From assembly GCA_017416145.1 (NCBI GenBank), contig JAFQDD010000024.1, forward strand, positions 17,881-81,880: a stretch of DNA of 64,000 nt. Reading direction: 5' to 3'. Origin of the DNA: Spirochaetaceae bacterium. Its GTDB lineage: Bacteria; Spirochaetota; Spirochaetia; Treponematales; Treponemataceae. Below, in pieces: positions 7,459-17,400 of this stretch; positions within the stretch are counted from its first letter, which is position 1, and each line of letters starts with the position of its first letter. Under the pieces are notes generated by a model. That model was not told where the DNA came from. It did not search any database and saw only the letters and a list, made by a program, of their open reading frames with translations. A program made the position numbers and the translations under genes.

Positions 7459-9018
7459 TTGGGAAAGATAAAAAAAGACACAAGTTTAAGAAAATCCATT
7501 CTCCAAGCATCTATCACTGGTCAGTTGGTTAGTGATGTAGAAAGGGAAACTGAAACTGGTAAACAACTTTTAGACAGAATTATAGAAGAACGCAATAAAA
7601 AACTTCTTGCCGAATGGGAAGAAAAACTCAAAGAAAATCCAAAGGCTAAAAAGCCTACTCAAATTGTGGCAAGTGAAATAGCAGAAGATGAGATCCCGTT
7701 TGAGATTCCAGAAAACTGGTGTTGGTGTAGATTGGGGGAGATTTGTTACAAGATTGGAGATATAGATCATAAAATGCCAAAAGAAGTGGTAGATGGAATC
7801 CCATATATTTCTCCAAGAGATTTTACAGAAACAGACATAGATTTTATAAATGCAAAAAAAATATCTCAAGAAGATTTTAATGATTTATCAAAAAAGATGA
7901 AACCGAAAAGAGGGGATATTATTTTTCCACGTTATGGAACAATTGGTACTGTACGTTTAGTAAATGTAGATTTTAATTTTTTAGTTTCTTATTCATGTTG
8001 TACCATAAGTTCAATGCGAACTTTTGTGTCAGAAATTTTTATTTTTTATGCATTACAATCAAAACATATAAAAGATGAAATAGAAAAATATATAAATAAA
8101 ACAACACAACCAAACGTAGGGTTGGAATCAATAAAACAATTTCTTTTTCCCCTCCCACCACTTGCAGTACAAAATGCCATCGTTGCAAAACTTGAAGAAG
8201 TGCTGCCATTGGTTGATGCTTATGAAAATGTAGTTCTCCAAAAAGAAGAATTAAAAAACGCTCTTCCTGATAAAGTAAAAAAAGCCATTTTGCAAGAAGC
8301 AATACAAGGAAAACTTACAGAGGATTGGCGAAAAACTGCCACAATAGAAGAAACAGGGAAACAGCTTTTAGACAGAATTATAGAAGAACGCAACACAAAA
8401 CTTCTAGCCGAATGGGAAGAAGCAAAGAAGAAAAACCCAAAAGCAAAAAAGCCTACTCTCATTGTGGCAAGTGAGATAGATGAAGAAGAGATTCCGTTTG
8501 AAGTGCCTGATAGTTGGTGTTGGTGTAGATTAGGGGATGTGGGTGACTGGAAAGCTGGTTCAACTCCATCTCGTTCAAATCCAAAATTTTATAATGGAAA
8601 TATTCCTTGGTTAAAAACTGGTGATTTAACCGATGACTTTGTAGATGTCATTCCAGAATGTATCTCAGAAATAGCTCTCGAATCATGTTCTATAAGATTA
8701 AATCCTGTTGGCTCTGTATTAATTGCAATGTATGGGGCAACAATTGGGAAACTTGGAATCTTGAATATTGAAGCAACAACAAATCAAGCCTGTTGTGCTT
8801 GTATCACGCACGAGCCTATATCTAATAAATATTTGTTTTATTATTTAATGTCTCAAAAAAAGGCTCTTACAGAAAAAGCAGAAGGTGGAGCCCAACCTAA
8901 TATTTCAAGAGAAAAGCTTGTTATTCATCCATTTCCCCTTCCACCACTTGCCGAACAAAAAAAGATTGTAGAAATACTAGAACAGATGTTGCTTTTGTGT
9001 GAAAAACTGGGAGGATGA
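7459..9018 (+). CDS. hsdS: Type I restriction-modification specificity subunit (HsdS)
   Basis: DNA-recognition subunit that sets the sequence specificity of methylation and cleavage. It shows the two-fold layout of HsdS: a conserved helical block at residues 10-90, target recognition domain 1 to about 230, the conserved block again at about 275-355, target recognition domain 2, and a final PLPPLAEQKKIVEILE helix start. TRD1 also ends in PLPPLA. The only reasonable start is TTG at 7459, with AAGGA 10 bases upstream inside the end of fic. It lies in the same frame as fic, separated by TAA and two codons, so stop readthrough would give a Fic-HsdS fusion. The protein ends soon after the second conserved helix starts, which fits a circularly permuted half-repeat more than a truncation. 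Confidence 0.92.
   Translation: MGKIKKDTSLRKSILQASITGQLVSDVERETETGKQLLDRIIEERNKKLLAEWEEKLKENPKAKKPTQIVASEIAEDEIPFEIPENWCWCRLGEICYKIGDIDHKMPKEVVDGIPYISPRDFTETDIDFINAKKISQEDFNDLSKKMKPKRGDIIFPRYGTIGTVRLVNVDFNFLVSYSCCTISSMRTFVSEIFIFYALQSKHIKDEIEKYINKTTQPNVGLESIKQFLFPLPPLAVQNAIVAKLEEVLPLVDAYENVVLQKEELKNALPDKVKKAILQEAIQGKLTEDWRKTATIEETGKQLLDRIIEERNTKLLAEWEEAKKKNPKAKKPTLIVASEIDEEEIPFEVPDSWCWCRLGDVGDWKAGSTPSRSNPKFYNGNIPWLKTGDLTDDFVDVIPECISEIALESCSIRLNPVGSVLIAMYGATIGKLGILNIEATTNQACCACITHEPISNKYLFYYLMSQKKALTEKAEGGAQPNISREKLVIHPFPLPPLAEQKKIVEILEQMLLLCEKLGG
7555..7745 (+). repeat. Direct repeat inside hsdS (partner at about 8353-8540)
   Basis: The DNA for the two conserved HsdS blocks is strongly alike, with a spacing of 798 bp. 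A 29-base stretch is identical at 7567-7595 and 8365-8393. Repeats like these can recombine to delete, swap or duplicate target recognition domains and so change specificity. Confidence 0.85.
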
Positions 9019-9025
9019 GTAAGAA

Positions 9026-9136
9026 ATGATTTCTAAAACAGAGATTTCATATTTTTTAAGGTTATTTATTAGAAATGGATATGTTCTTGATTTTTCTACT
9101 AATAGTTTTGATATTTTCACTACAAGTAGTTTTTAA
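9026..9136 (+). pseudogene. Truncated remnant, possibly the N-terminus of an abortive-infection-type protein
   Basis: A 36-codon frame starts at ATG 9026, and GGGAGGA in the hsdS tail gives it a good ribosome site 10 bases upstream. It reads as a well-formed protein N-terminus (helix followed by FLRLFIRNGYVLDF and a Phe/Thr-rich turn) and then stops at TAA. The wording resembles the start of AbiJ-N-terminal-domain-type defence proteins as I recall them; this is recognition from memory and not an alignment. The frame stops 20 bases before the convergent pbpC end, so the rest of the gene appears to have been lost. It was probably the last gene of the hsd operon. It could also be a genuine small peptide. 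Confidence 0.4.
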
Positions 9137-9156
9137 ACCCTTGTATTTTCTAAATC

Positions 9157-11472
9157 CTACTTCACTTGAAAACAAATCTTTTCATCATCTGCTAAAAGTT
9201 GCTCAATCTGGAGGCTGTTGTTTAAGGCGGCTTCCATTTTTTGTGAATCGGTTAGAAGATATAGTGTAAAATCTCCTCGATTTAATGGAATGTAAAAATC
9301 GAATGGATAGGTAATTTTTTGTATATCCGCGAATTGTTGTGTATCGTTGTTGAATAAAAGGGCGAAAATTGTTTCTGAGTTGCCACCAATGGCTTCTACT
9401 TTGATTTTTTGTTTGGTGAGGGCTCGTGGGTCAAAGAAAAATACGCTCTCGTTTCTTGGGGTGAGGATTGTTAGATTTTCCCCATTTTGGAAAACTTCTC
9501 CGTTTCTGTTTTTTAACCCAAGCCAATTTCTATAAAGTTCTGGGTACACAAGACCATTTTCTGTGTGCCAAGTACAATATTCTTTTTCTGTGCCAGTTGA
9601 TATTGGGCTATATTCAAAAATCCTTTGTCTACAATATTTTGTGGGAAGTTTTCCAGACAAACTACAGATTTCAACTTTTTCCCATTGATTTGGCGGTGCA
9701 AATTGCACGTTTTCTGTACCTTGTAAATACATTAAAATTTCTTTACAAATGGCAGCTGGAATAGAACTTCCTGTTTTTCCAAGGACTGTTTCTCCGTCAA
9801 AGTTTCCCATCCAAACCCCCACGGTGTAAAGTGGTGTGGCTCCAAGGGCTGTAATATTTTGATATTGGTTTGCTGTTCCTGTTTTGAAAATCGCATCAAA
9901 GCCAGGTTTAAAAACTTCTGAATATCCAAAACCCAAAGCACGGGAGTTTTCGTCGGATAAAATATCACAAATAAGGGCACTTGTATCATATGAGAAAACT
10001 TGTGTGGCTTTTAATTTTACATCAGTTTCAATATCAATATATTGTAAAAAGTTGTTTGGGACATAGTAGCCATTTTTGGGAAAAGTGCTAAAGGCATTTA
10101 CAAGCTCAAAAAGGCTAACTTCGGCATTTCCAAGGGCAAGTCCAAGGCCTGGAGTTTGGTTTTCTAAACTTTCAAAGTGCAATTCTCTTAATTTTTCAAG
10201 ATAAGTTTCCATGCCAAGCTGATTTAGCAAATATACAGCAGGTACATTTAAGCTAGAAGCCAAAGCAATCCGAAAGCGAATTGGCCCGTTAAAGCGATTG
10301 TTAAAGTTTTGTGGGATATAAAGCTCTGAAAATCCAAAATCCAAAGGAATATCTGGTAAAATTGTAGATGGTGTATAACCTTTTTCCAATGCCAAAGCGT
10401 ATAAAAATGGTTTCATACTGGAACCAGGTTGATTTTCTGCAAGTACACCGTCGATTTGGCCTTTTGTACTTTCGTTTGAAAAATCCCCACTTCCAACCCA
10501 AGCTAAAATTTGCCCTGTTTGGGTGTCTGTTACTAAAATTGCTCCGTTTGAAATACGATTATCACGATATTTTTCTAGTTCTTTTGAAAGTAGTTCTTCT
10601 GCTAAAAATTGTAATTCCAAAGAGGCTGACAAAATTATATCTTCTTTTTGATAAATGCCAATTTGATTTTTTTCTTCATTATCAATTAAAAATTGAATGT
10701 AGTGGGGCATTAAAAATGGATATTCGTAGGTTTTTGCATTTTTTGTGGTTTTAACCAGTGTTTCTTTTGGAATGTTAAAAATCTGACTGGCTCTTTCTGC
10801 ACAGTTTTCTGGATTTGTAAGTGGATTATAGCTTTGTGGCCGACGGGGAATTACGGCTAGAGTGTAGATTTCTTCTTGGGTAAGGGATTTTAGGTCTTTT
10901 CCGTAGAAGCTTCGGGCGGCAGTGGAAACGCCTTCGGTGTTGAAGCCAAAAGGCAAGTTGTTTAAATACAGCTCTAAAATCTGGGATTTGGAAAGGCGGA
11001 GTTCTAAGCGGAGAGCGTTTAGGGCTTCTTTGCCTTTTGCCAAAATATTTCGACTAGGGGATGGGCTAATGATTCTTGCAAGTTGCATAGTAATAGTGGA
11101 AGCACCGCTGATTGTGGTTTTGCTTGAAATATTTTGGAATGACGCCCGTAAAACTGAACCAACGTCTATACCGAAATGGCTATAGAAATGCTGATCTTCT
11201 GCTTGTATAAAAGCTTTTATTATTTCTTCTGGAATATCTTCAAGGGGTGTGTATTCTCTTCTTAGGCCATTTTCTAAAGGAAGAATCTGGATTAAATTGT
11301 GGTTGCAATCAAATATCCGTGTGCTGTATTGTCTTTCTTTCAAAAAAACATCTAGTTCTGGATAGGGCAAAAATCGTAAGAGGAGAATTGGGATTAAAAT
11401 CAGTAAAATACTGGAAACCAAAATGATTCCCAGTATTTTTTGTTTTTTATTTAATTGTGTAAAGTGTACCAC
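9157..11472 (-). CDS. pbpC: Penicillin-binding protein 1C (bifunctional peptidoglycan synthase)
   Basis: Class A penicillin-binding protein, anchored by one N-terminal membrane helix (about residues 13-34) with the enzyme domains in the periplasm. The glycosyltransferase domain has the catalytic EDQHFYSHFG box near residues 92-101. The transpeptidase domain shows SSMK (nucleophile Ser near 351), SLN near 407 and KTGTA near 530. A C-terminal domain of about 90 residues fits the PBP1C C-terminal module. The start is GTG at 11472, 26 bases inside the end of the alpha-2-macroglobulin gene, so the two are translationally coupled. This pairing of pbpC with a macroglobulin gene is well known in proteobacteria and suggests wall repair combined with protease trapping. 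Confidence 0.92.
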   Translation of the reverse strand: MVHFTQLNKKQKILGIILVSSILLILIPILLLRFLPYPELDVFLKERQYSTRIFDCNHNLIQILPLENGLRREYTPLEDIPEEIIKAFIQAEDQHFYSHFGIDVGSVLRASFQNISSKTTISGASTITMQLARIISPSPSRNILAKGKEALNALRLELRLSKSQILELYLNNLPFGFNTEGVSTAARSFYGKDLKSLTQEEIYTLAVIPRRPQSYNPLTNPENCAERASQIFNIPKETLVKTTKNAKTYEYPFLMPHYIQFLIDNEEKNQIGIYQKEDIILSASLELQFLAEELLSKELEKYRDNRISNGAILVTDTQTGQILAWVGSGDFSNESTKGQIDGVLAENQPGSSMKPFLYALALEKGYTPSTILPDIPLDFGFSELYIPQNFNNRFNGPIRFRIALASSLNVPAVYLLNQLGMETYLEKLRELHFESLENQTPGLGLALGNAEVSLFELVNAFSTFPKNGYYVPNNFLQYIDIETDVKLKATQVFSYDTSALICDILSDENSRALGFGYSEVFKPGFDAIFKTGTANQYQNITALGATPLYTVGVWMGNFDGETVLGKTGSSIPAAICKEILMYLQGTENVQFAPPNQWEKVEICSLSGKLPTKYCRQRIFEYSPISTGTEKEYCTWHTENGLVYPELYRNWLGLKNRNGEVFQNGENLTILTPRNESVFFFDPRALTKQKIKVEAIGGNSETIFALLFNNDTQQFADIQKITYPFDFYIPLNRGDFTLYLLTDSQKMEAALNNSLQIEQLLADDEKICFQVK

Positions 11473-14400
11473 TGGTGCGTCCGAAAACTTCTGGTTCGTA
11501 CATACATTCTACACTTACTGGTGGAGTTGGGAAAACTCCTCGTCTTGTGGCTCTAAACTTAAAGGTTGCAGTTGTGGAGCCAAGTCCAAAATAATCCCAG
11601 AAAAATTGAATCTCGTTGTCTAGGATTGTTTGGTTATCCATAATGTGATAGTAGCTGTACATTCCACCGTAGTATTCATCATAATCATCTGAGAAATATG
11701 CTCTGTCACTGGCGTTGTTTGTATTTTCTGGGCTTGTAACAAAGGTTGCGTCTAAGATTTCTGCTCCAGATGGAATTGGGGCTCGTAATGCAACGTAATC
11801 TCTGTTGTGAGTTGAAGAAACTTTTATCTCCATTCTGTAAACTTTGCCACTTTCAAGTTCCATAAGTGTAGAATCGCTTGATTCATAGAAGATTTCTTCT
11901 CCAGTTTTGTCATCGAACAATCTGTAAGTTACAGAAATCCCTTCTTCTCTTGGAATTTGTAGTTCTTCTGGAAGGGCATAACTTAGACTTGCAGTGTAAT
12001 ACAAAGCTCCGTTTCCATTTTTTGCAAAAGTTAATGGAAGTAGTTCTCCAGCTTTTATGCCTGAAAGTTTTGCTTCACTAAAATTAATGGTTTCTTTCAC
12101 TGGTTTTGCAGCTGGGCCTTCAAAAGTGCCGTGGGTTAAGTTTGTGGCTGCAAGTGAAGCTGTGGCTGAAAGATACAAGTTGTCTAAATCACTTGATTTT
12201 ATAACTTGATAGAAAGCTGAAATTACGTTTCCTGTGGTTACTGTGTTTGTCCAATATCCATTTTGTTGAGTTTTTAACAAGCTATAAATCAATTTTGTAA
12301 CCATTTCGTCTTCTGGATTTAGTTGTACAAAGAAGCTGGTTGCAAGGGCGTAGAACTCTGTTTTTTCATTGTAGAAAGTGTAATATCTACTTGAATTTAG
12401 TGGGTTTGTAATATCAACTCCCCGAGTTTCTGGCCTCATAAATTGTAGCAAGTAGGTTTTTACTTGGTTTACAATGTCTTTTGCTTCTGGATTCACTTTT
12501 GCAATTTCTAGAGCTGTTAGTCCAATATATCCATAAACTGCAAAATCCTCAGATTCTGACATAAGGGATTTTAAGCTAGAAATAGAAACATTTGCTGGAT
12601 TATTTAGAGCCAAAACGTAATTTGTGTAAGCTCTTTGATAATTTGAATACTTATATCCGTACTTGTCTTTTGAGTTTACTAGATTTTTCAAGTAAATTGT
12701 AAGTTCTTCAATATTAATTGGTAAATCACTTGCAGCATATCCTCTTTCTCGTGCAACGGCATAAACATGGGCAACCCGTGAAGAAGCGTAAATATTTGAT
12801 TTTTGTGATGTTGACCAATATCCATATCCCCCACTTGGTAATTGATAATTTTTGATTTCTGAGAAATATGATTTTACAAGAGATTTAATATCTGTGATTT
12901 TTTCACTTAAATCCATATTGAAAACATCAATGTATTCTTCAAAAGTTACAAGTGGTAAAAGTTTACTTGCTCGTTGCTCAATACAGCCATAAGGATAAGA
13001 GAAAAGATAATTTACAGCAGAACCAAGTGGTCCAAGGCGTGTGGCGTCTAATGTTACAGAAATTGAGCCAAGGCCATCTTCTGCAAAACTTGGTATAATT
13101 ACGTATTCTGTTTCTGACATTTCATCTTTGTTTACTGTTCCTGTGGTTGTAACAGTTTCAAAAAGATATGGCTTTTCAATTGTTAGTGGGCAAATAAGTT
13201 TTTCATTCAAAATATCAGATTTTACAAGAAATTCTGCGTTTACAACTCCAGCTTTTTCTGCGGTAACGTCAAAGTAAACAGAAATTGTTTTGCCAGGTAG
13301 CACTGTTACTGTGTGCTCGGTGGCTCCGTCTACTTGGGCTTTTCCTGGAAGTTTTGTAACCCCATTTTCTGCTGCAATTTCTGTTGGGCTAATCATAGAA
13401 AGGGCAACGTTTACTTCGTGTGGAATTGAGTCTAGGTTTGTTAAAATTACCCCAAGTTCAGAAGTATCTCTTATGCGAAGGCGACGAGGTAAAACTTGTT
13501 GTACGTTTATTGGGTTGTTTACAGCAAATTCGTCTTCTGAAAGGGCTAAAAGTTCTCCGTTTACACCAAAGGCTGTAACTCTATATGTTGTAAGTGTGTC
13601 TGGTACTTTGAATGTAACGGTTGCATATCCTTCTTCGTCTGTTATCAATTCTGGCACAAAGAGGGCAGTTGGGTTAAAATCCTTTCGTTCGTTTAGCTTA
13701 TCTCCTTCATCAGAAGAAGCGTCTCCTCCCGCAAGATTTTTAATCTCGTAGGTAACAGGATCCATCAAATAAGCACGGCTGTCTCCACCTCTTACGTGAA
13801 GTTGGAAATTGTATTCATCATAGAAAAAGTCTATAGGATTTGGAACGTGATAGTCGATTAAGTCCAAAACTCCTCGGTCAACTGCCATCAAAGTGATTTC
13901 TGCATTTGCAAGAGGTTGGCCGCCCTTTGTGGCACGTACTTTGATTGTGGCTTCTTCCCCAGGTTTGTAAGCAAGTTTTTCTGATTCAATATCAATGGAG
14001 AAGGCTTTTACCATTGGATTAACGTGTAGAGCTGTAACGCCATAATATCCCTTTGGTTTGTCTAGGTCGGTTTCTCCAAATTCGTGGCTTGGTTCTTCTG
14101 TGCGAACTGAATATGAAGAAACAGAAACGTAGCAAACTGGAAGATAATTTCTTGCAATTGGAATATCAATTGTTGTTACGTTAGAGTCGATATAGCGTAA
14201 TTCTTCTGTGAAAATGCCTTCTCTTTCCACGGTAATTAGATAATTTCCCTTTGGAAGTGGGCTTTCTAGCAATAAGGTAGCTGTATCTCCAGGATTATAT
14301 TGATTTTGATCTGGAGTAAGTTTTATATCTGTGGAAGAAGAGCCCATTACGTATGATTTTGTGGAACCTGTTGAGAAAAAGTAAAATTCTGTAATAACGT

Positions 14401-17400
14401 CACGGCCTTCTGAATCTGTGGTTGAAAGTCTAAGAGTGTAATATCCAACACCTTTTGGTGTGATAGAAACTTTTCCAGATAGATTTAGTGGAACAGTGGC
14501 TGAATATTCTTCAACTTTTTCTTTTTCGTAGCGAGTATAAACATTTCCGTTAATTCCCTGTTGTTGAACATAGTTCCATTCTTCTTTTTCCAGTGTGATA
14601 TTTAGTTTTTTATCTTTTCCTGCAATCGAAGAAAGATTTTTTGCTTCTGTTCCGTCGGTTAGAGCAAGTTTGTAGTTAAAATCAAGCTGAACATCTTTTT
14701 TTGCAAATCCTGCTCCCACAGCTTTTGAAAGTCCCAAGTAAAATGAAGCTGGGTGAACAACTACTGCTCCAGAAGTGCTTATCATTTGATTTGAAGCATC
14801 TGTTACGTTGGCAGAAACTCTGTATCGGTATGGAACACCTTTTATGCTGTTGTCCGTTGTTTCGCAAGAGAGTCGAGCAAAACCTTCTGCATTTAATGTT
14901 CCACTTTCTTCATTAATGTAACTTCTACTATCGTAAGAGTTTACTGGACCAAACTTGTATCCTTTGAAGGCTAAATCATTAGTAGAAAAGTACCAGCTTT
15001 CTTTGTGCCAAGAGGCTTCGTAATTAGCAGAAGACAAAACCCCTCCTGCAAGATAAGAAGCTTTTAAGTTTGCAGAAATCGGATTTCCTGCAATAATTTG
15101 GGTTTGTGGCATTTCTACTGATGTTTGGAATTTTAATCGCTCAAAGTAGGCTACAGTAAAATATTCTCTGTGGGTAGAGTTTGAACCTGCTCTTTTGTAT
15201 TCGATTAGGTAAGTTCCAGGTTCAATATCCTCTGGAAGAGTAAAACTTCCATAAAATCCCCCAGATTGGGATGTGGTAGTTTCTATGGTGGTGTAAACTG
15301 TAGCGTATCGCCAAGAATTATCTTTTATGGTGATGGTGGCATTTCCTGTGTATGGAGTAAAGGTTCCAAGTTGTTTTGTTCTGTCTATGCCACGGAATGT
15401 AATAGTTTCTCCTGGTTTGTATAGTCCTCTATCTGTGAACATAAAAACCATTTCTTTTTCGTCTAGGGCATATTCTGGGTATCTATTTCCTACGCCGTTA
15501 CGGTTTGTGTAATGAGAAGTTGGATAAAATGTTACGCAATCATCTTCTGTGGCAACTAAAATCGCTTCTTTAAAATATCTTTGGGCAAACCATTGGGCTG
15601 CTTTTGTTGGCTCATATTCTATGATTGCAAGACCTTCGTTATTTGTAGTGCCTTCTGCAAAATATTGACCGCCAGTCATTACATCTTCTATAGAAGTTGT
15701 TCCATCATATCCGTTGTATAAATAAACTTTTGCATTTGGCACTGGGCTTCCGTCAGAAAGTCTTGTAACAAGGGCAAGGGTTTTATTTACAGCGTATCTA
15801 ACTGTAACACCTAAATCTGTTACTTGAACTGTGGTTTCGTTTTCCCGAGTATAAGTTCTGTCAGATGTTACAGAGCGAGGAACAGTAACTTGTGCCTTAA
15901 ATCGCACCATTCCTTTTCCGTTTGAAAGATAGTCATCAAAATCAATGGCTTGATAGATTCGCACATTTTCTGGCTCGGTTGCTAAGTTTTGTAGATTATC
16001 TTGGTTTTCAAAGTTCTCAAAACTTGTCCAAGAATCTAGCGGATTTAGTGTTTTTTCAACGGTGTAAATACCGTTTACAATATTTTGATAAACAAAGGCA
16101 AGTCTATGAGGATATTTTGCTTCTAGAATGTTCATGCCACTTTCTAGAAAGTTTACTGTGGCTTCTGCATTTGGAACTGTAATATCAACTGAAATATCTT
16201 TTCCAAGGTTTCTTCCGTAAATGTCTTTTAGATTTTTGCTTAAATAAATTGTGTAAGTTGATTTAAAAGTTACAGGCAAACCGTAAATTGTTAAAGTTGA
16301 ATTGTTGATTTCAATATTTTCTCGAGTTAATTGGTAATCCAAACTTGTAGAAACATTTTCTAAAATTGTAACAGAATCTAAAGGGTGATTAAAATACAAT
16401 TTTACAGGATTTGAATATTTTCCGTGACTTGCAGAAACAGATTCATATCGATATTTAAATGCTGAAACAGTGGAATAACTGGTTTTTGCAGTTCCGTCTA
16501 CGGTTAATGAAACCCGAGTTTCTGGCGGAATAATTTGATTTATGTGATATGTTACAGTATCAGCCTTTTCTTGCACAACTGTAAAGGTTGCATTTTTGCC
16601 CCCAACAGTTATTACAGATTTTGCAGCAATTTCATTGGCATTTACAATGTAATTAAATTGAACCCGAAGTTCAGTTGCAGCCATTGGTGGCACTTCTGAA
16701 CTTGAAAAATACAAATTATTTTTTCTACTGTAGTTAAAGCCAATATATGTATTTTTGATTTTTAGGGGACTTGCAGTTGTAGAAAACTCTTTTTGTCCAG
16801 AAATAGCTTTTCCCTCAACAGATTTTACAGAATCTAAAACCTTTACAGTATAAACTGTTTGTGGGTTTACAGCTTCGGAGGGAATAAATGTGTATAAACT
16901 TGTTCCATTCCAACGGTAAGTTCCATCTAAATGTGGAGTAATTTCTATAATATCAGAAGATGTTTGTGGTTTTCCAAGAGCGGCGAGGGGAACAATTGGC
17001 TCTGAAAACATTACGTAAAATTCTGGATTTCTAACAGCAGCAGGAAGTTCTCCCTGAGGTCCCCAAGTTACAACGGTTAAAGGTGCTGAATCACTTGGTG
17101 AGATATTTTCTAATGATGAATTATTTTGATATCCAGTTTGAGTTTGATTTTCGTAAACTGAATCTGTAGAAATTGGTTTTGCTGTGTTATATTTTGTAAG
17201 ATATTCGCCAGTTTTTCTAAGACCTGGAATCACAGATTCTGTATTTGTGGCAGTTGTGGTAACAGAACTGGAAGTGTCTTTTATGCTTGATGTAAAGCTA
17301 GTTACGTTTTCAGAAGCAAAATTTGCCTCTGGTAAATATGGCGTGTAATCCAAATTAAAAAAGTCTTCTATAGCGATTGCTTTTTCCAAATATGCTTCTG

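Noticed and set aside
8900..9018. hsdS truncated at its 3' end
   Set aside because: The short end matches the beginning of the helix after the first recognition domain, and the missing part is at the N-terminus, the usual circular arrangement of HsdS.
9075..9269. 64-residue open frame between hsdS and pbpC
   Set aside because: It overlaps the 3' end of pbpC and has no ribosome site; the 9026-9136 frame explains the region better.
13290..13751. 153-residue open frame antisense to the macroglobulin gene
   Set aside because: It lies wholly inside a conserved gene, has no ribosome site and shows no recognisable domain.
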